This document shows, in pieces, positions 1 to 5,547 of a stretch of 5,547 bases of DNA (positions are counted from its first letter, which is position 1; each line of letters starts with the position of its first letter). The stretch comes from Porticoccaceae bacterium (GTDB taxonomy: Bacteria; Pseudomonadota; Gammaproteobacteria; Pseudomonadales; Porticoccaceae), in assembly GCA_003448675.1 (NCBI GenBank), contig DLXZ01000210.1, positions 650 through 6,196 on the forward strand, written 5' to 3'. The notes under the pieces are model-generated. The model searched no databases, was not told the origin of the DNA, and saw only the letters and a list, made by a program, of their open reading frames with translations. Position numbers and translations under genes: made by a program.

Positions 1-1
1 T

Positions 2-862
2 ATTTGCTTATTGATTATCACCACGTTGACTGTTTTTTCCGGCAATTTGTACGCTGAGTCAGCAGTGTGGAAAATCAGCAAGGATGATCAGTACTTCTAT
101 CTCGGTGGCACCGTGCATTTGCTCAGCCCGAGCGATCACCCCCTGCCAGCAGAGTTTACCCAGGCCTATCAGGACGCTGACAGCATAATCTTTGAAACCG
201 ATCTGGTGGAATCCAAAAGCCCGGCTTTTCAGGCGCGGTTTTTTCAGGCCATGACCTATAGTGATGGTCGCACCCTGGAAACCGTCCTGAATCCAGAAAC
301 CTACAAGCGTCTTGGTGACTTTCTTGCCGCAAGAAATATTCCCCTGGAAAACCTGGCCCTGTTCCAGCCCTGGGGTGCGGCGCTATTGATTACCGTTATG
401 GAGTATCAACGGTTGGGGATGCTGCCAGAATACGGTGTCGAGGAATATTTCTCAAAACTCGCCACCAGGGATAAAAGACAGATTCTGGCCTTGGAATCCG
501 CCGATGAACAACTGTCTTTTCTGCAATCAATGGCCGATGTCGAACCGAATACATCCATGGATTACACCCTGCAGGACCTGGAACAACTGCCGGAATTCAT
601 AGACTTTTTAAAAACCAGTTGGCGAACGGGTGATGTTGAAGCTTTCAGCTCTCACACCTACATCGTGAAAATGAAATCTGAATTTCCAGAGCTATACCAG
701 GCACTGGTGACACGGCGAAATAATGCCTGGATGAAGCAACTGGCCACGTTGAACAACAACGATACCACTGAGTTCGTTCTGGTCGGCACCATGCACCTGA
801 ACGGCGAAGAAGGTCTGCTCAGCCAATTGCGCTCACTGGGCTTTGCCGTCGCTCAGCTTTAA
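2..862 (+). CDS. TraB/GumN family protein, secreted (5' end outside window)
   Basis: This is a TraB/PrgY/GumN-family protein of the clan that also contains the eukaryotic TIKI proteases. Numbering from the TTG at position 11, the two family GxxH motifs are present: GGTVH at residues 32-36 and GTMH at 259-262. Other conserved-looking blocks are FETD (61-64), PEYGVEEYF (139-147), ALES (160-163) and RNNAW (236-240). About 280 residues is normal for the family. The frame stays open through the window edge (Ile-Cys-Leu before the TTG). The first visible residues form a hydrophobic stretch ending in LYA/ES, which resembles the end of a signal peptide without its basic N-terminus, so the true start is probably upstream and the product is likely periplasmic or outer-membrane associated. 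A metallohydrolase role is inferred from the clan; the substrate of bacterial members is unknown. It converges on the SnoaL-like gene with a 34-bp gap. Confidence 0.88.
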   Translation: MCLLIITTLTVFSGNLYAESAVWKISKDDQYFYLGGTVHLLSPSDHPLPAEFTQAYQDADSIIFETDLVESKSPAFQARFFQAMTYSDGRTLETVLNPETYKRLGDFLAARNIPLENLALFQPWGAALLITVMEYQRLGMLPEYGVEEYFSKLATRDKRQILALESADEQLSFLQSMADVEPNTSMDYTLQDLEQLPEFIDFLKTSWRTGDVEAFSSHTYIVKMKSEFPELYQALVTRRNNAWMKQLATLNNNDTTEFVLVGTMHLNGEEGLLSQLRSLGFAVAQL

Positions 863-900
863 TAACCGGCTTTAACCGGACTGATCCCGGAGGGTATTAA
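859..900. terminator. Imperfect inverted repeat between convergent genes (possible weak bidirectional terminator)
   Basis: TTAATAACC at 859-867 can pair with GGGTATTAA at 892-900, giving 8 of 9 pairs with one A/G mismatch. The arms contain the stop codons of both convergent genes (860-862 plus, 897-899 minus). The 24-nt loop contains further CCGG self-complementary segments. There is no clear T-tract on either side and the outer stem is AT-rich, so terminator function is only a possibility. Confidence 0.22.
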
Positions 901-1331
901 CTGCCCCACCCTTCGCTTAACGGCACCCAGTGATACAAATTGAAATCGCGGTGGGCGAACTTCCAGGCACCATTCTCCCGCCGGTATTTGTCGTTGTAAT
1001 AACCACAGGCAGTCATGGCGACGCCATTTTCAACCAGACGAATCTCCACCGCGCAGTTGCCAGTAGCAGTATCGCCGTCGACGCTAATAACATGGTTCTG
1101 AATGAAAGGCTTGGGTGTAGCCTCGGCAATACCGGCGGTGTAAAGCTCGCTCAATTGCTCGCGCCCCTCAAAATGGCGATCCGGCGGCATATCGAAAATA
1201 CCGTCCTCGGTGAACATATCAATTAAGGCGTCGGAATCCTGTGCTGCCACCGCATAGCAGTATTTGGCCGTCAGTTCGCGAATCTCGTCCTTGTCCTCCA
1301 TGAGTTGGACTCTTTCTTCCAGTGAAACCAT
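897..1331 (-). CDS. SnoaL-like (NTF2-fold) family protein, possible dehydratase/isomerase
   Basis: This 144-residue protein has the length and pattern of the SnoaL_4/NTF2-like family: an N-terminal helix (EERVQLMEDKDEIREL), a Tyr-rich helix (KYCYAVAAQDSDALIDMF, about 23-40), TEDGIFDMP, a QNHVISVDGDTAT strand segment (78-90) and a C-terminal WKFAHRDF strand (123-130). Bile-acid 7-alpha-dehydratase (BaiE) and scytalone dehydratase use this fold. Tyr24/Tyr26, Asp34, His80 and Arg128 are candidate pocket residues, inferred by position only. The ATG at 1331 is chosen over the GTG at 1346 because AGGAG lies 6 nt upstream of the ATG. It starts 39 bp after the thiolase stop on the same strand, so the two are probably co-transcribed. 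No signal peptide is seen, so it should be cytoplasmic. The reaction is unknown; dehydration, hydration or isomerisation of a CoA-linked or polycyclic substrate is a guess from context. Confidence 0.85.
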   Translation of the reverse strand: MVSLEERVQLMEDKDEIRELTAKYCYAVAAQDSDALIDMFTEDGIFDMPPDRHFEGREQLSELYTAGIAEATPKPFIQNHVISVDGDTATGNCAVEIRLVENGVAMTACGYYNDKYRRENGAWKFAHRDFNLYHWVPLSEGWGS

Positions 1332-1337
1332 CTCTAT

Positions 1338-1342
1338 CTCCT
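1338..1342 (-). promoter_or_regulatory. Ribosome binding site deciding the SnoaL-like start
   Basis: AGGAG on the minus strand, 6 nt upstream of the ATG at 1331. The alternative in-frame GTG at 1346 overlaps the region just upstream of this motif and would leave the motif inside the coding sequence. Confidence 0.7.
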
Positions 1343-1370
1343 GCACAAGTTATTTTTGGATATGGGCTGT

Positions 1371-2561
1371 TTAGCGGGTCAGTATCGATAAGGTCGTCAC
1401 GGCGGTATCGTCCTCAATCCAGCCGCCGCCGTTTTGAGCCAACGCCACTTTCGCCCCGTCTACCTGGCGAGCGCCGCAACGACCCCGCAGTTGATCCACC
1501 AGCTCGACGATCTGGGCGCAGCCGGTAGCACCCACCGGATGACCCTTGGCCACCAGATCACCGGAGGTATTGACCGGTACGCGGCCGCCCAGCTCCATCT
1601 CGCCTTCACGGATCATGCGGATGCCCTCGCCCTTGCCACACAGGCCTAACTCCTCCACATACATCAACTCTGCGGGTGATGCGGCATCGTGCAACTCCAC
1701 GACGTCGATATCTTCCGGGCTGATGCCGGCGGCGTTATAGGCTTTGTCACTGGCGCGGGTATTACAGTTGGGGCCACCGGGCAAGCCGGAGACCAGGGTG
1801 ATGGTTTCAGCAGTGACCGCATCGCAACCGTGTTTAGTGGCGAAATCCTCGGAGGTAAACACCAGCACGGCAGCGCCGTCGCCGATAGGCGAGCACATGG
1901 CCAGGGTCAGGGGGTCGATAATGGCCCGACTACCGAGGATGTCTTCAACGCTCAAGGGGGTTTGAAACTGTGCCTTGGGGTTCATGGAGCCAAATTTGTG
2001 GGCCTTGGCGGCAACGCGGGCAAAATCTTCCTGGGTCGCGCCCGCCTCTTTCATGTATTTGCGCGCCTTGCCCGCATAGATGTCCATAAAGCCGGAGCGC
2101 CCCGGCGCGCTGCCTGCCTCCAGGGGATCATCGGAGCCGGTTTCGGCCTTGATCTGCTCCAGATCCATGGCCGATATCAGAGCCTTAAAAGGCACGCTCT
2201 TATCCCGGTTGGTCATCTTTTCGGCGCCGATGGCCAGGGCCACCTCGGACTGACCGGAGGCTACCGACAGCCAGGCCAGATGCGCGGCGCTGGAAGCCGA
2301 GGCACAGGCGTTTTCGACATTGATAATGGGCTTGCCCATGAGGCCCGAATCACGCAGGGCCACCTGACCGGGGATCATTTCCTGTCCGGTCAACAGGCCC
2401 GCCGCGGCATTGCCAAAGAAAATGCTATCTACCTGTTCATTGCTGGCCCCGGCGTCGGACAGCGCTTCGGCCAGCGCTTCGCCCACCAGGCCACGAATAG
2501 TAGCGTCCATGTGTTTGCCAAAACGGGTCATCCCCACACCCGCGATCATGACTCGATTCAT
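1371..2561 (-). CDS. Thiolase family protein (acetyl-CoA acetyltransferase / SCP2-type lipid-transfer thiolase)
   Basis: A full-length thiolase-fold protein of 396 residues that would cleave a 3-ketoacyl-CoA using free CoA, or act as a related C-C lyase. It opens with the GVGMTRFGKH block of lipid-transfer/SCP2-type thiolases. The nucleophile motif ENACASASS puts the catalytic Cys at residue 86. ELHDAAS gives His291 in the position of the SCP2-thiolase HDCF motif. KGHPVGATG gives His341. The C-terminal CxG of classical thiolases is replaced by NGGG (377-380), as in many SCP2-type members. No targeting signal is present. Two ATGs lie 6 nt apart (2567 and 2561). AGGGGA directly abuts the first but sits 6 nt from the second, so 2561 is preferred. 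It heads a minus-strand unit with the SnoaL-like gene. No DUF35/OB-fold partner, common beside this thiolase type, is visible here. The substrate is unknown; sterol side chain, terpenoid or aromatic acyl-CoA are options by family analogy. Confidence 0.93.
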   Translation of the reverse strand: MNRVMIAGVGMTRFGKHMDATIRGLVGEALAEALSDAGASNEQVDSIFFGNAAAGLLTGQEMIPGQVALRDSGLMGKPIINVENACASASSAAHLAWLSVASGQSEVALAIGAEKMTNRDKSVPFKALISAMDLEQIKAETGSDDPLEAGSAPGRSGFMDIYAGKARKYMKEAGATQEDFARVAAKAHKFGSMNPKAQFQTPLSVEDILGSRAIIDPLTLAMCSPIGDGAAVLVFTSEDFATKHGCDAVTAETITLVSGLPGGPNCNTRASDKAYNAAGISPEDIDVVELHDAASPAELMYVEELGLCGKGEGIRMIREGEMELGGRVPVNTSGDLVAKGHPVGATGCAQIVELVDQLRGRCGARQVDGAKVALAQNGGGWIEDDTAVTTLSILTR

Positions 2562-2567
2562 TGTCAT

Positions 2568-2573
2568 TCCCCT
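2568..2573 (-). promoter_or_regulatory. Ribosome binding site deciding the thiolase start
   Basis: AGGGGA on the minus strand. It has zero spacing to the ATG at 2567 and 6 nt to the in-frame ATG at 2561, so it supports the second ATG. Confidence 0.6.
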
Positions 2574-2603
2574 GCTTATTCACATTTCAATTTGCTTGTC
2601 TTG

Positions 2604-2609
2604 ATTATG
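2604..2609 (-). promoter_or_regulatory. Possible -10 element for the thiolase/SnoaL operon
   Basis: CATAAT on the minus strand matches 5 of 6 bases of the sigma-70 -10 consensus and would give a leader of about 35-40 nt before the thiolase ATG. At 17-bp spacing the -35 hexamer is CTGGAC, a poor match, so this promoter would be weak or activator dependent. Confidence 0.28.
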
Positions 2610-2614
2610 GCCCA

Positions 2615-2630
2615 GGACATGGCCAAGTCC
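2615..2630. promoter_or_regulatory. Near-perfect 16-bp dyad, candidate operator
   Basis: GGACATGGCCAAGTCC is symmetric at 14 of 16 positions around a TGGCCA core; only the central-flanking A/A pair breaks the symmetry. It lies in the divergent intergenic region, just upstream of the candidate thiolase -10, where a repressor of the TetR, MarR or GntR type could bind. The regulator is not encoded in this window. Operator function is inferred from symmetry and position only. Confidence 0.35.
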
Positions 2631-2695
2631 AGTTGAAATTTCGTTCGAGGCCACGCCAGTGAGGTTGACGCAAGCACGGTTTAGCGGACGTTATT

Positions 2696-2704
2696 TGCTA
2701 CACT
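2696..2704 (+). promoter_or_regulatory. Possible extended -10 for the DUF2235 gene
   Basis: TGCTACACT resembles an extended -10 (TGn followed by a 4/6 match to TATAAT) about 36 bp upstream of the DUF2235 ATG. A TTGACG at 2665-2670 resembles a -35, but its distance (28 bp) is too long to pair with this element. Support is weak. Confidence 0.22.
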
Positions 2705-2727
2705 GGCCCGGCAATATTCGTGGACGC

Positions 2728-2731
2728 AGGA
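2728..2731 (+). promoter_or_regulatory. Ribosome binding site deciding the DUF2235 start
   Basis: AGGA placed 8 nt upstream of the ATG at 2740. The longer in-frame option, GTG at 2659, would add 27 residues unlike the family and lies upstream of the candidate promoter. Confidence 0.6.
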
Positions 2732-2739
2732 TCCCGGCA

Positions 2740-3765
2740 ATGACCGCCACCAAACATAAACGCCTGATAATTTGCTGCGACGGCACCTGGAATACGCCGG
2801 AGAAAACGCCCGTGACCAACGTAGTGCACTTAGCCAGGGCAATTCAACCCCGAGCCAGTGACGGCACCCAGCAAACCGTATTTTATGACTGGGGCGTGGG
2901 TACGGACGACAAGCTGGACGCCCTCGATGGCGGAGCTTTCGGTGAGGGCATCGACAAGAATATCCAGGACGCCTACCGTTTTCTGGTGCACAACTATGAA
3001 GCCGGTGACGAATTGTGGTTTTTCGGCTTTAGCCGTGGCGCCTATACCGCGCGCAGCTGTATTGGCCTGTTAAGAAACACCTGGTTGCTGCGCAAGGATA
3101 GAGCAGACCTTATCAGCAAGGCCTACCATATCTATCGCACAAAATGGCATGCCGACGCGGAAAACGCCCAGGATTTTCGCGAACCCAACTGCCGGGAAGT
3201 CGCCGTAAAATTTCTCGGCGTCTGGGACACGGTCGGCGCCCTGGGCATCCCCCTGGATATTTTCAAATCCGCCAATCAGGGGCGCTATGAGTTTCACGAC
3301 ACCACCATCAGCAGCATTATCGACAATGCTTATCACGCGCTGGCCATCGACGAGCGACGCAAACCGTTTCAGCCCACCATCTGGAAAACCAAAAAAGAAC
3401 GCCAACGCACCGAACAGTGCTGGTTTGCCGGCGCTCACAGCGATATCGGCGGCGGATACCACGAGGCAGGGCTATCCCATATCGCCCTGCGCTGGATGGC
3501 TGAGCGAGCCGAAGCCTGCGGGCTAGCGCTGGATCAGGATTATCTGGATAGCGTTTATCGCAATAACAATGAAATTTGTGTGCACAACTCTTTTCGAGGC
3601 GCCATGCGTTTGCTCGGTTCTCACCGGCGGCCCATCGGCGTCACCAACCTGGATGAAACGCTCCATAACAGCGCCGAGCAGCGGTTTTTAAATCACTCGG
3701 ACTATCGACCGAAAAACCTTCGTGAATATCTGGATGGCGACGAGCAGATTCGCCTGCCCCTGTAA
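2740..3765 (+). CDS. DUF2235 alpha/beta-hydrolase (Tle1-like phospholipase family)
   Basis: A 341-residue DUF2235 protein, the alpha/beta-hydrolase family that includes the type VI secretion phospholipase effectors Tle1. The family opening is clear: RLIICCDGTWN (8-18), then TNVVHLARAI and YDWGVGT. The nucleophile elbow GFSRGAYTAR places the catalytic Ser at residue 98. GVWDTVGALG contains Asp163, and AGAHSDIGGGY contains His233 and Asp235, which complete a plausible triad. The C-terminus has the usual VHNS and YRPKNL segments, so the gene looks complete. No signal peptide or membrane segment is present. The ATG at 2740 is preferred because AGGA lies 8 nt upstream and the family starts near the CDGTWN block. 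No T6SS gene (VgrG, PAAR, immunity lipoprotein) is adjacent, so a housekeeping or stand-alone esterase/lipase role is equally possible. Its last 78 bp overlap the sortase reading frame on the opposite strand. Confidence 0.92.
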   Translation: MTATKHKRLIICCDGTWNTPEKTPVTNVVHLARAIQPRASDGTQQTVFYDWGVGTDDKLDALDGGAFGEGIDKNIQDAYRFLVHNYEAGDELWFFGFSRGAYTARSCIGLLRNTWLLRKDRADLISKAYHIYRTKWHADAENAQDFREPNCREVAVKFLGVWDTVGALGIPLDIFKSANQGRYEFHDTTISSIIDNAYHALAIDERRKPFQPTIWKTKKERQRTEQCWFAGAHSDIGGGYHEAGLSHIALRWMAERAEACGLALDQDYLDSVYRNNNEICVHNSFRGAMRLLGSHRRPIGVTNLDETLHNSAEQRFLNHSDYRPKNLREYLDGDEQIRLPL

Positions 3766-4449
3766 CGGAGAGTAACGGGCTTGCAAGTCGATCTGTTTGA
3801 CCATAGCCAGCCCTTCTCGACTGGATTCAACCCGCGGTTCAATAGCAAGCGCTTCCACCAGGTAACGTTCACTAGCCTCTCCGGCAATACCGTCAAAGGG
3901 CCAACACGTTGCAAGGACCAATCTGCTGGCACCGACGTCAAAACCCACCTCCGTTGATGCCGGCACCACCCGCAAGGCCTCAACCCGATAGGCGTGTACG
4001 CGACCATATGGGTCTTCCAGGGTAATCCGTTCATTTACCTCCAGATGTTTAAGGGCCTGAAAATGGGTATCGCGGTGTCCGGAAATTAGCACTGTTCCCG
4101 GTTCACCGGGCAACGCACTGGCGCTGGTATGTCCGGGTCCAAAAGCCAGGGCCTGGCCGCTGTCACCGGCAAGCACAACCTGATCAAACCCCAGCCCCGG
4201 GATACGCAGCCGCGCCACGGGCCATGTGTCGGCCCAGGGCCAGGGCTTGAATGCGGTGTCCTTCACGCCGCTTAAACGCCAGGCACGGACTATCAGGTAC
4301 TGGCCAAGATGAGCCTTGGCATAGAGATAGGCCCCCTGCCCCCACAAAATCCCGCCACTCACCCCGAGGATCACACTCAGGCAGAGCAGCAGGTATCGCC
4401 AAACCTTTTGTGGTGGCCACGTATTTTTCAGGACTAAACGCTTAGGCAT
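3688..4449 (-). CDS. Class GN sortase
   Basis: A transpeptidase of the class GN type, specific to Gram-negative bacteria, that cuts an LPxT-like motif and acts at the inner membrane facing the periplasm. The 253-residue product has one N-terminal membrane segment (about 17-40) and the class block PWPWADTWPVARL (69-81). AFGPGHTSAS and PGEPGTVLISGHRDTHF follow, with catalytic His125. LATCWPFD carries nucleophile Cys182, and ASERYLVEA carries Arg195. The ATG at 4449 is chosen because GAGGA sits 8 nt upstream; the upstream ATG at 4482 has no such motif and would deepen the overlap with the target gene. Start and target stop overlap by 8 nt, suggesting translational coupling with its substrate. 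Oddity: sortases of this class usually end soon after the catalytic Arg strand, but here some 45-50 residues follow, the last 25 encoded antisense to the DUF2235 gene. The tail may be real or reflect an error or degraded stop. Confidence 0.93.
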   Translation of the reverse strand: MPKRLVLKNTWPPQKVWRYLLLCLSVILGVSGGILWGQGAYLYAKAHLGQYLIVRAWRLSGVKDTAFKPWPWADTWPVARLRIPGLGFDQVVLAGDSGQALAFGPGHTSASALPGEPGTVLISGHRDTHFQALKHLEVNERITLEDPYGRVHAYRVEALRVVPASTEVGFDVGASRLVLATCWPFDGIAGEASERYLVEALAIEPRVESSREGLAMVKQIDLQARYSPLQGQANLLVAIQIFTKVFRSIVRVI

Positions 4450-5547
4450 GAATTGGGTCCTCGCTAGCAAGCTCCCTTGCATCGGGTTTGGGCGCGACCG
4501 CCAAGTAAAAGCGGTACAAACACAGCGCCAAAAGCAGACATAGCAGTCCTATCGCGTTGTACAACGCCATAGGTGTTGCGGTTTTCGGCAGGCCGAAGCG
4601 GGTACCTTTGGGCGGATTGGTTTTTAGCCGGTGGCTATGCAGCGCCTTGTTTACCGCTTTCACCGGCGTGATGTCCACCGCCACCAGACTGGTGAAGGGC
4701 GAAACCAGATGATGCTGCAAAGCCAGCTTCAACACATCCCCGCGCAGGGCATCGCGGGTTTCGGTATCGCGGCTCAGGTTGCTCTGGTTAAGGAGGTCGG
4801 CTATGCGCTTCCTGGCCCACTGGGTGTGGATACCACGTTGTTTCGCATCATCGTGCCCAAGGCTACCGGCGGTCTTCACCTCACTCGACCAGCGCTTGCC
4901 ATTCAGTGAACCCGACAGGCTGAGCTGCTCGGGCAGATCGCGGCCCTTGATCGCAATATGTAAAGCACTGCCCGCATAGAGATCCGGTATGGGTGATGGT
5001 GCAAATTCATAGTCACCCTCGGGCAGGTTAAGACTCAAGTTGGTCAGCACCGGCGCTTCGATACTGGCAAACAGGGCGGTCATTTTTTCGCTGACTTCCT
5101 CCAGCTTGCCGATATAGGTAAAGGTACCCCGACCCAGTTCGGCGGCGCGGCGCATAAAGTAGCTGTTGGGCGCTGACCCGATGCCGACCGTGAACAGGCG
5201 GGTATTACCGAGCTTGTTATCGATGCTGACAAATAGCTGTCGTTCGTTACCCACGGCCCCGTCGGTAAGAAAAATGACCTGCCGCAGGCGGCCAGGACTA
5301 CCGCAATCCGGACACAGGGCCAGGTCCAGCGCCTTTTTCATTTCCGTGCCGCCCCGCGCTTTCAGGCCGTCAATAAAACCCAGCGCCCTGCCCTTGTTTC
5401 GCTCATCAGCCTTTTGCTCACCATCAAACAAGGCCCATGCCCCCGAGTTGAATTCAACGATATTGAAATGGTCATCGGCCGCCAGGCGCTCTACCGCCCA
5501 GGCCAGGGCCCGTTTGGCCTGGCGCAGGGACTCACCCCCCATGGAAC
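4442..5547 (-). CDS. Sortase target protein, VIT/vWA type (marine proteobacterial sortase substrate; N-terminus outside window)
   Basis: The C-terminal part (about 367 residues) of the dedicated substrate of class GN sortase. The frame is open to the window edge: Ser-Met-Gly-Gly at the edge is the end of the DxSGSM MIDAS motif of a von Willebrand A domain, so the ATG at 5542 is internal and the VIT domain lies beyond the edge. Numbering from that Met, MIDAS Thr66 is in RGGTEM and Asp94 in FLTDGAVGNE. The vWA domain ends near residue 160. A beta-rich region and the inter-alpha-trypsin-inhibitor-like block HHLVSPFTSLVAVD (277-290) follow. The sorting signal LPKTA is at 318-322, then a membrane helix (about 326-347) and an acidic tail to 366. 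The protein should be exported, held in the inner membrane and processed by the adjacent sortase. An unusual CPDC pair (77-80) precedes the MIDAS Asp strand. It is first gene of the visible unit. Confidence 0.93.
   Translation of the reverse strand, partial: SMGGESLRQAKRALAWAVERLAADDHFNIVEFNSGAWALFDGEQKADERNKGRALGFIDGLKARGGTEMKKALDLALCPDCGSPGRLRQVIFLTDGAVGNERQLFVSIDNKLGNTRLFTVGIGSAPNSYFMRRAAELGRGTFTYIGKLEEVSEKMTALFASIEAPVLTNLSLNLPEGDYEFAPSPIPDLYAGSALHIAIKGRDLPEQLSLSGSLNGKRWSSEVKTAGSLGHDDAKQRGIHTQWARKRIADLLNQSNLSRDTETRDALRGDVLKLALQHHLVSPFTSLVAVDITPVKAVNKALHSHRLKTNPPKGTRFGLPKTATPMALYNAIGLLCLLLALCLYRFYLAVAPKPDARELASEDPIHA
4458..4462 (-). promoter_or_regulatory. Ribosome binding site for the sortase, inside the target gene
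   Basis: GAGGA on the minus strand, 8 nt before the ATG at 4449 and embedded in the last codons of the sortase target. It fixes the sortase start and fits coupled translation of substrate and enzyme. Confidence 0.65.
4577..4591 (-). other. LPKTA sorting motif in the target protein
   Basis: These five codons encode Leu-Pro-Lys-Thr-Ala, immediately followed by a hydrophobic membrane segment. This is the LPxTA variant of the LPxTG cleavage signal; cleavage is expected between Thr and Ala. Confidence 0.85.

Noticed and set aside
2460..2483. Two adjacent 12-bp copies, CAGCGCTTCGGC and CAGCGCTTCGCC.
   Set aside because: They encode the Ala/Glu-rich helix GEALAEAL of the thiolase N-terminal region and are explained by amino-acid and codon repetition.
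1689..2636. A 315-codon open frame on the plus strand opposite the thiolase gene.
   Set aside because: It is antisense to a thiolase with all catalytic motifs intact, its translation is Gly/His/Ala-rich without recognisable domains, and such frames arise from codon bias in GC-rich genes.
2659..2739. Upstream GTG start giving a 27-residue N-terminal extension of the DUF2235 protein.
   Set aside because: The extension is not family-like, and a good Shine-Dalgarno precedes the ATG at 2740.
3070..3462. A 130-codon open frame on the minus strand inside the DUF2235 gene.
   Set aside because: It lies fully antisense to the conserved hydrolase core, has no ribosome binding site and no recognisable family.
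3702..4034. A 110-codon minus-strand frame overlapping the sortase C-terminal half, considered as an alternative frameshifted sortase end.
   Set aside because: The sortase frame itself carries the Cys and Arg motifs through 3860, and the alternative frame gives an Arg/Trp-rich sequence with no sortase similarity and no earlier stop.
5542..5547. ATG at 5542 as the true start of the sortase target.
   Set aside because: The preceding codon is Ser and the residues complete a vWA SGSM MIDAS motif, so this Met is internal.

Overview
The window reads as chromosomal DNA of a marine or aquatic gammaproteobacterium of moderate to fairly high GC. The strongest taxonomic clue is the right-hand pair: a class GN sortase next to a VIT/von Willebrand A-type target protein with an LPxTA sorting motif, a pairing known mainly from marine and aquatic Proteobacteria. 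No rRNA, tRNA, CRISPR array, insertion sequence or phage gene is visible.

Layout from left to right: (1) a 5'-truncated plus-strand gene for a secreted TraB/GumN-family protein; (2) a minus-strand pair, read thiolase then SnoaL-like (NTF2-fold) protein, which looks like a small acyl-CoA catabolism operon; (3) a divergent intergenic region of about 180 bp holding a near-perfect 16-bp dyad and weak promoter-like elements; (4) a plus-strand DUF2235 alpha/beta-hydrolase of the family that includes Tle1 phospholipase effectors; (5) a minus-strand operon, read vWA/VIT sortase target (cut by the right edge) then class GN sortase. The target stop and sortase start overlap by 8 nt.

Genes that plausibly act together: the thiolase and SnoaL-like protein (degradation of a sterol-like, terpenoid or aromatic acyl-CoA, substrate unknown), and the sortase with its dedicated substrate at the inner membrane. 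The TraB/GumN protein and the DUF2235 hydrolase have no visible functional partner here. Start sites were revised for four genes from Shine-Dalgarno placement (SnoaL 1331, thiolase 2561, DUF2235 2740, sortase 4449). The most unusual structural points are the 78-bp tail-to-tail coding overlap between DUF2235 and an extended sortase C-terminus, the CxxC insert and long acidic tail of the sortase target, and an orphan Tle1-like hydrolase. I see no clear sign of a wholly new multigene system.
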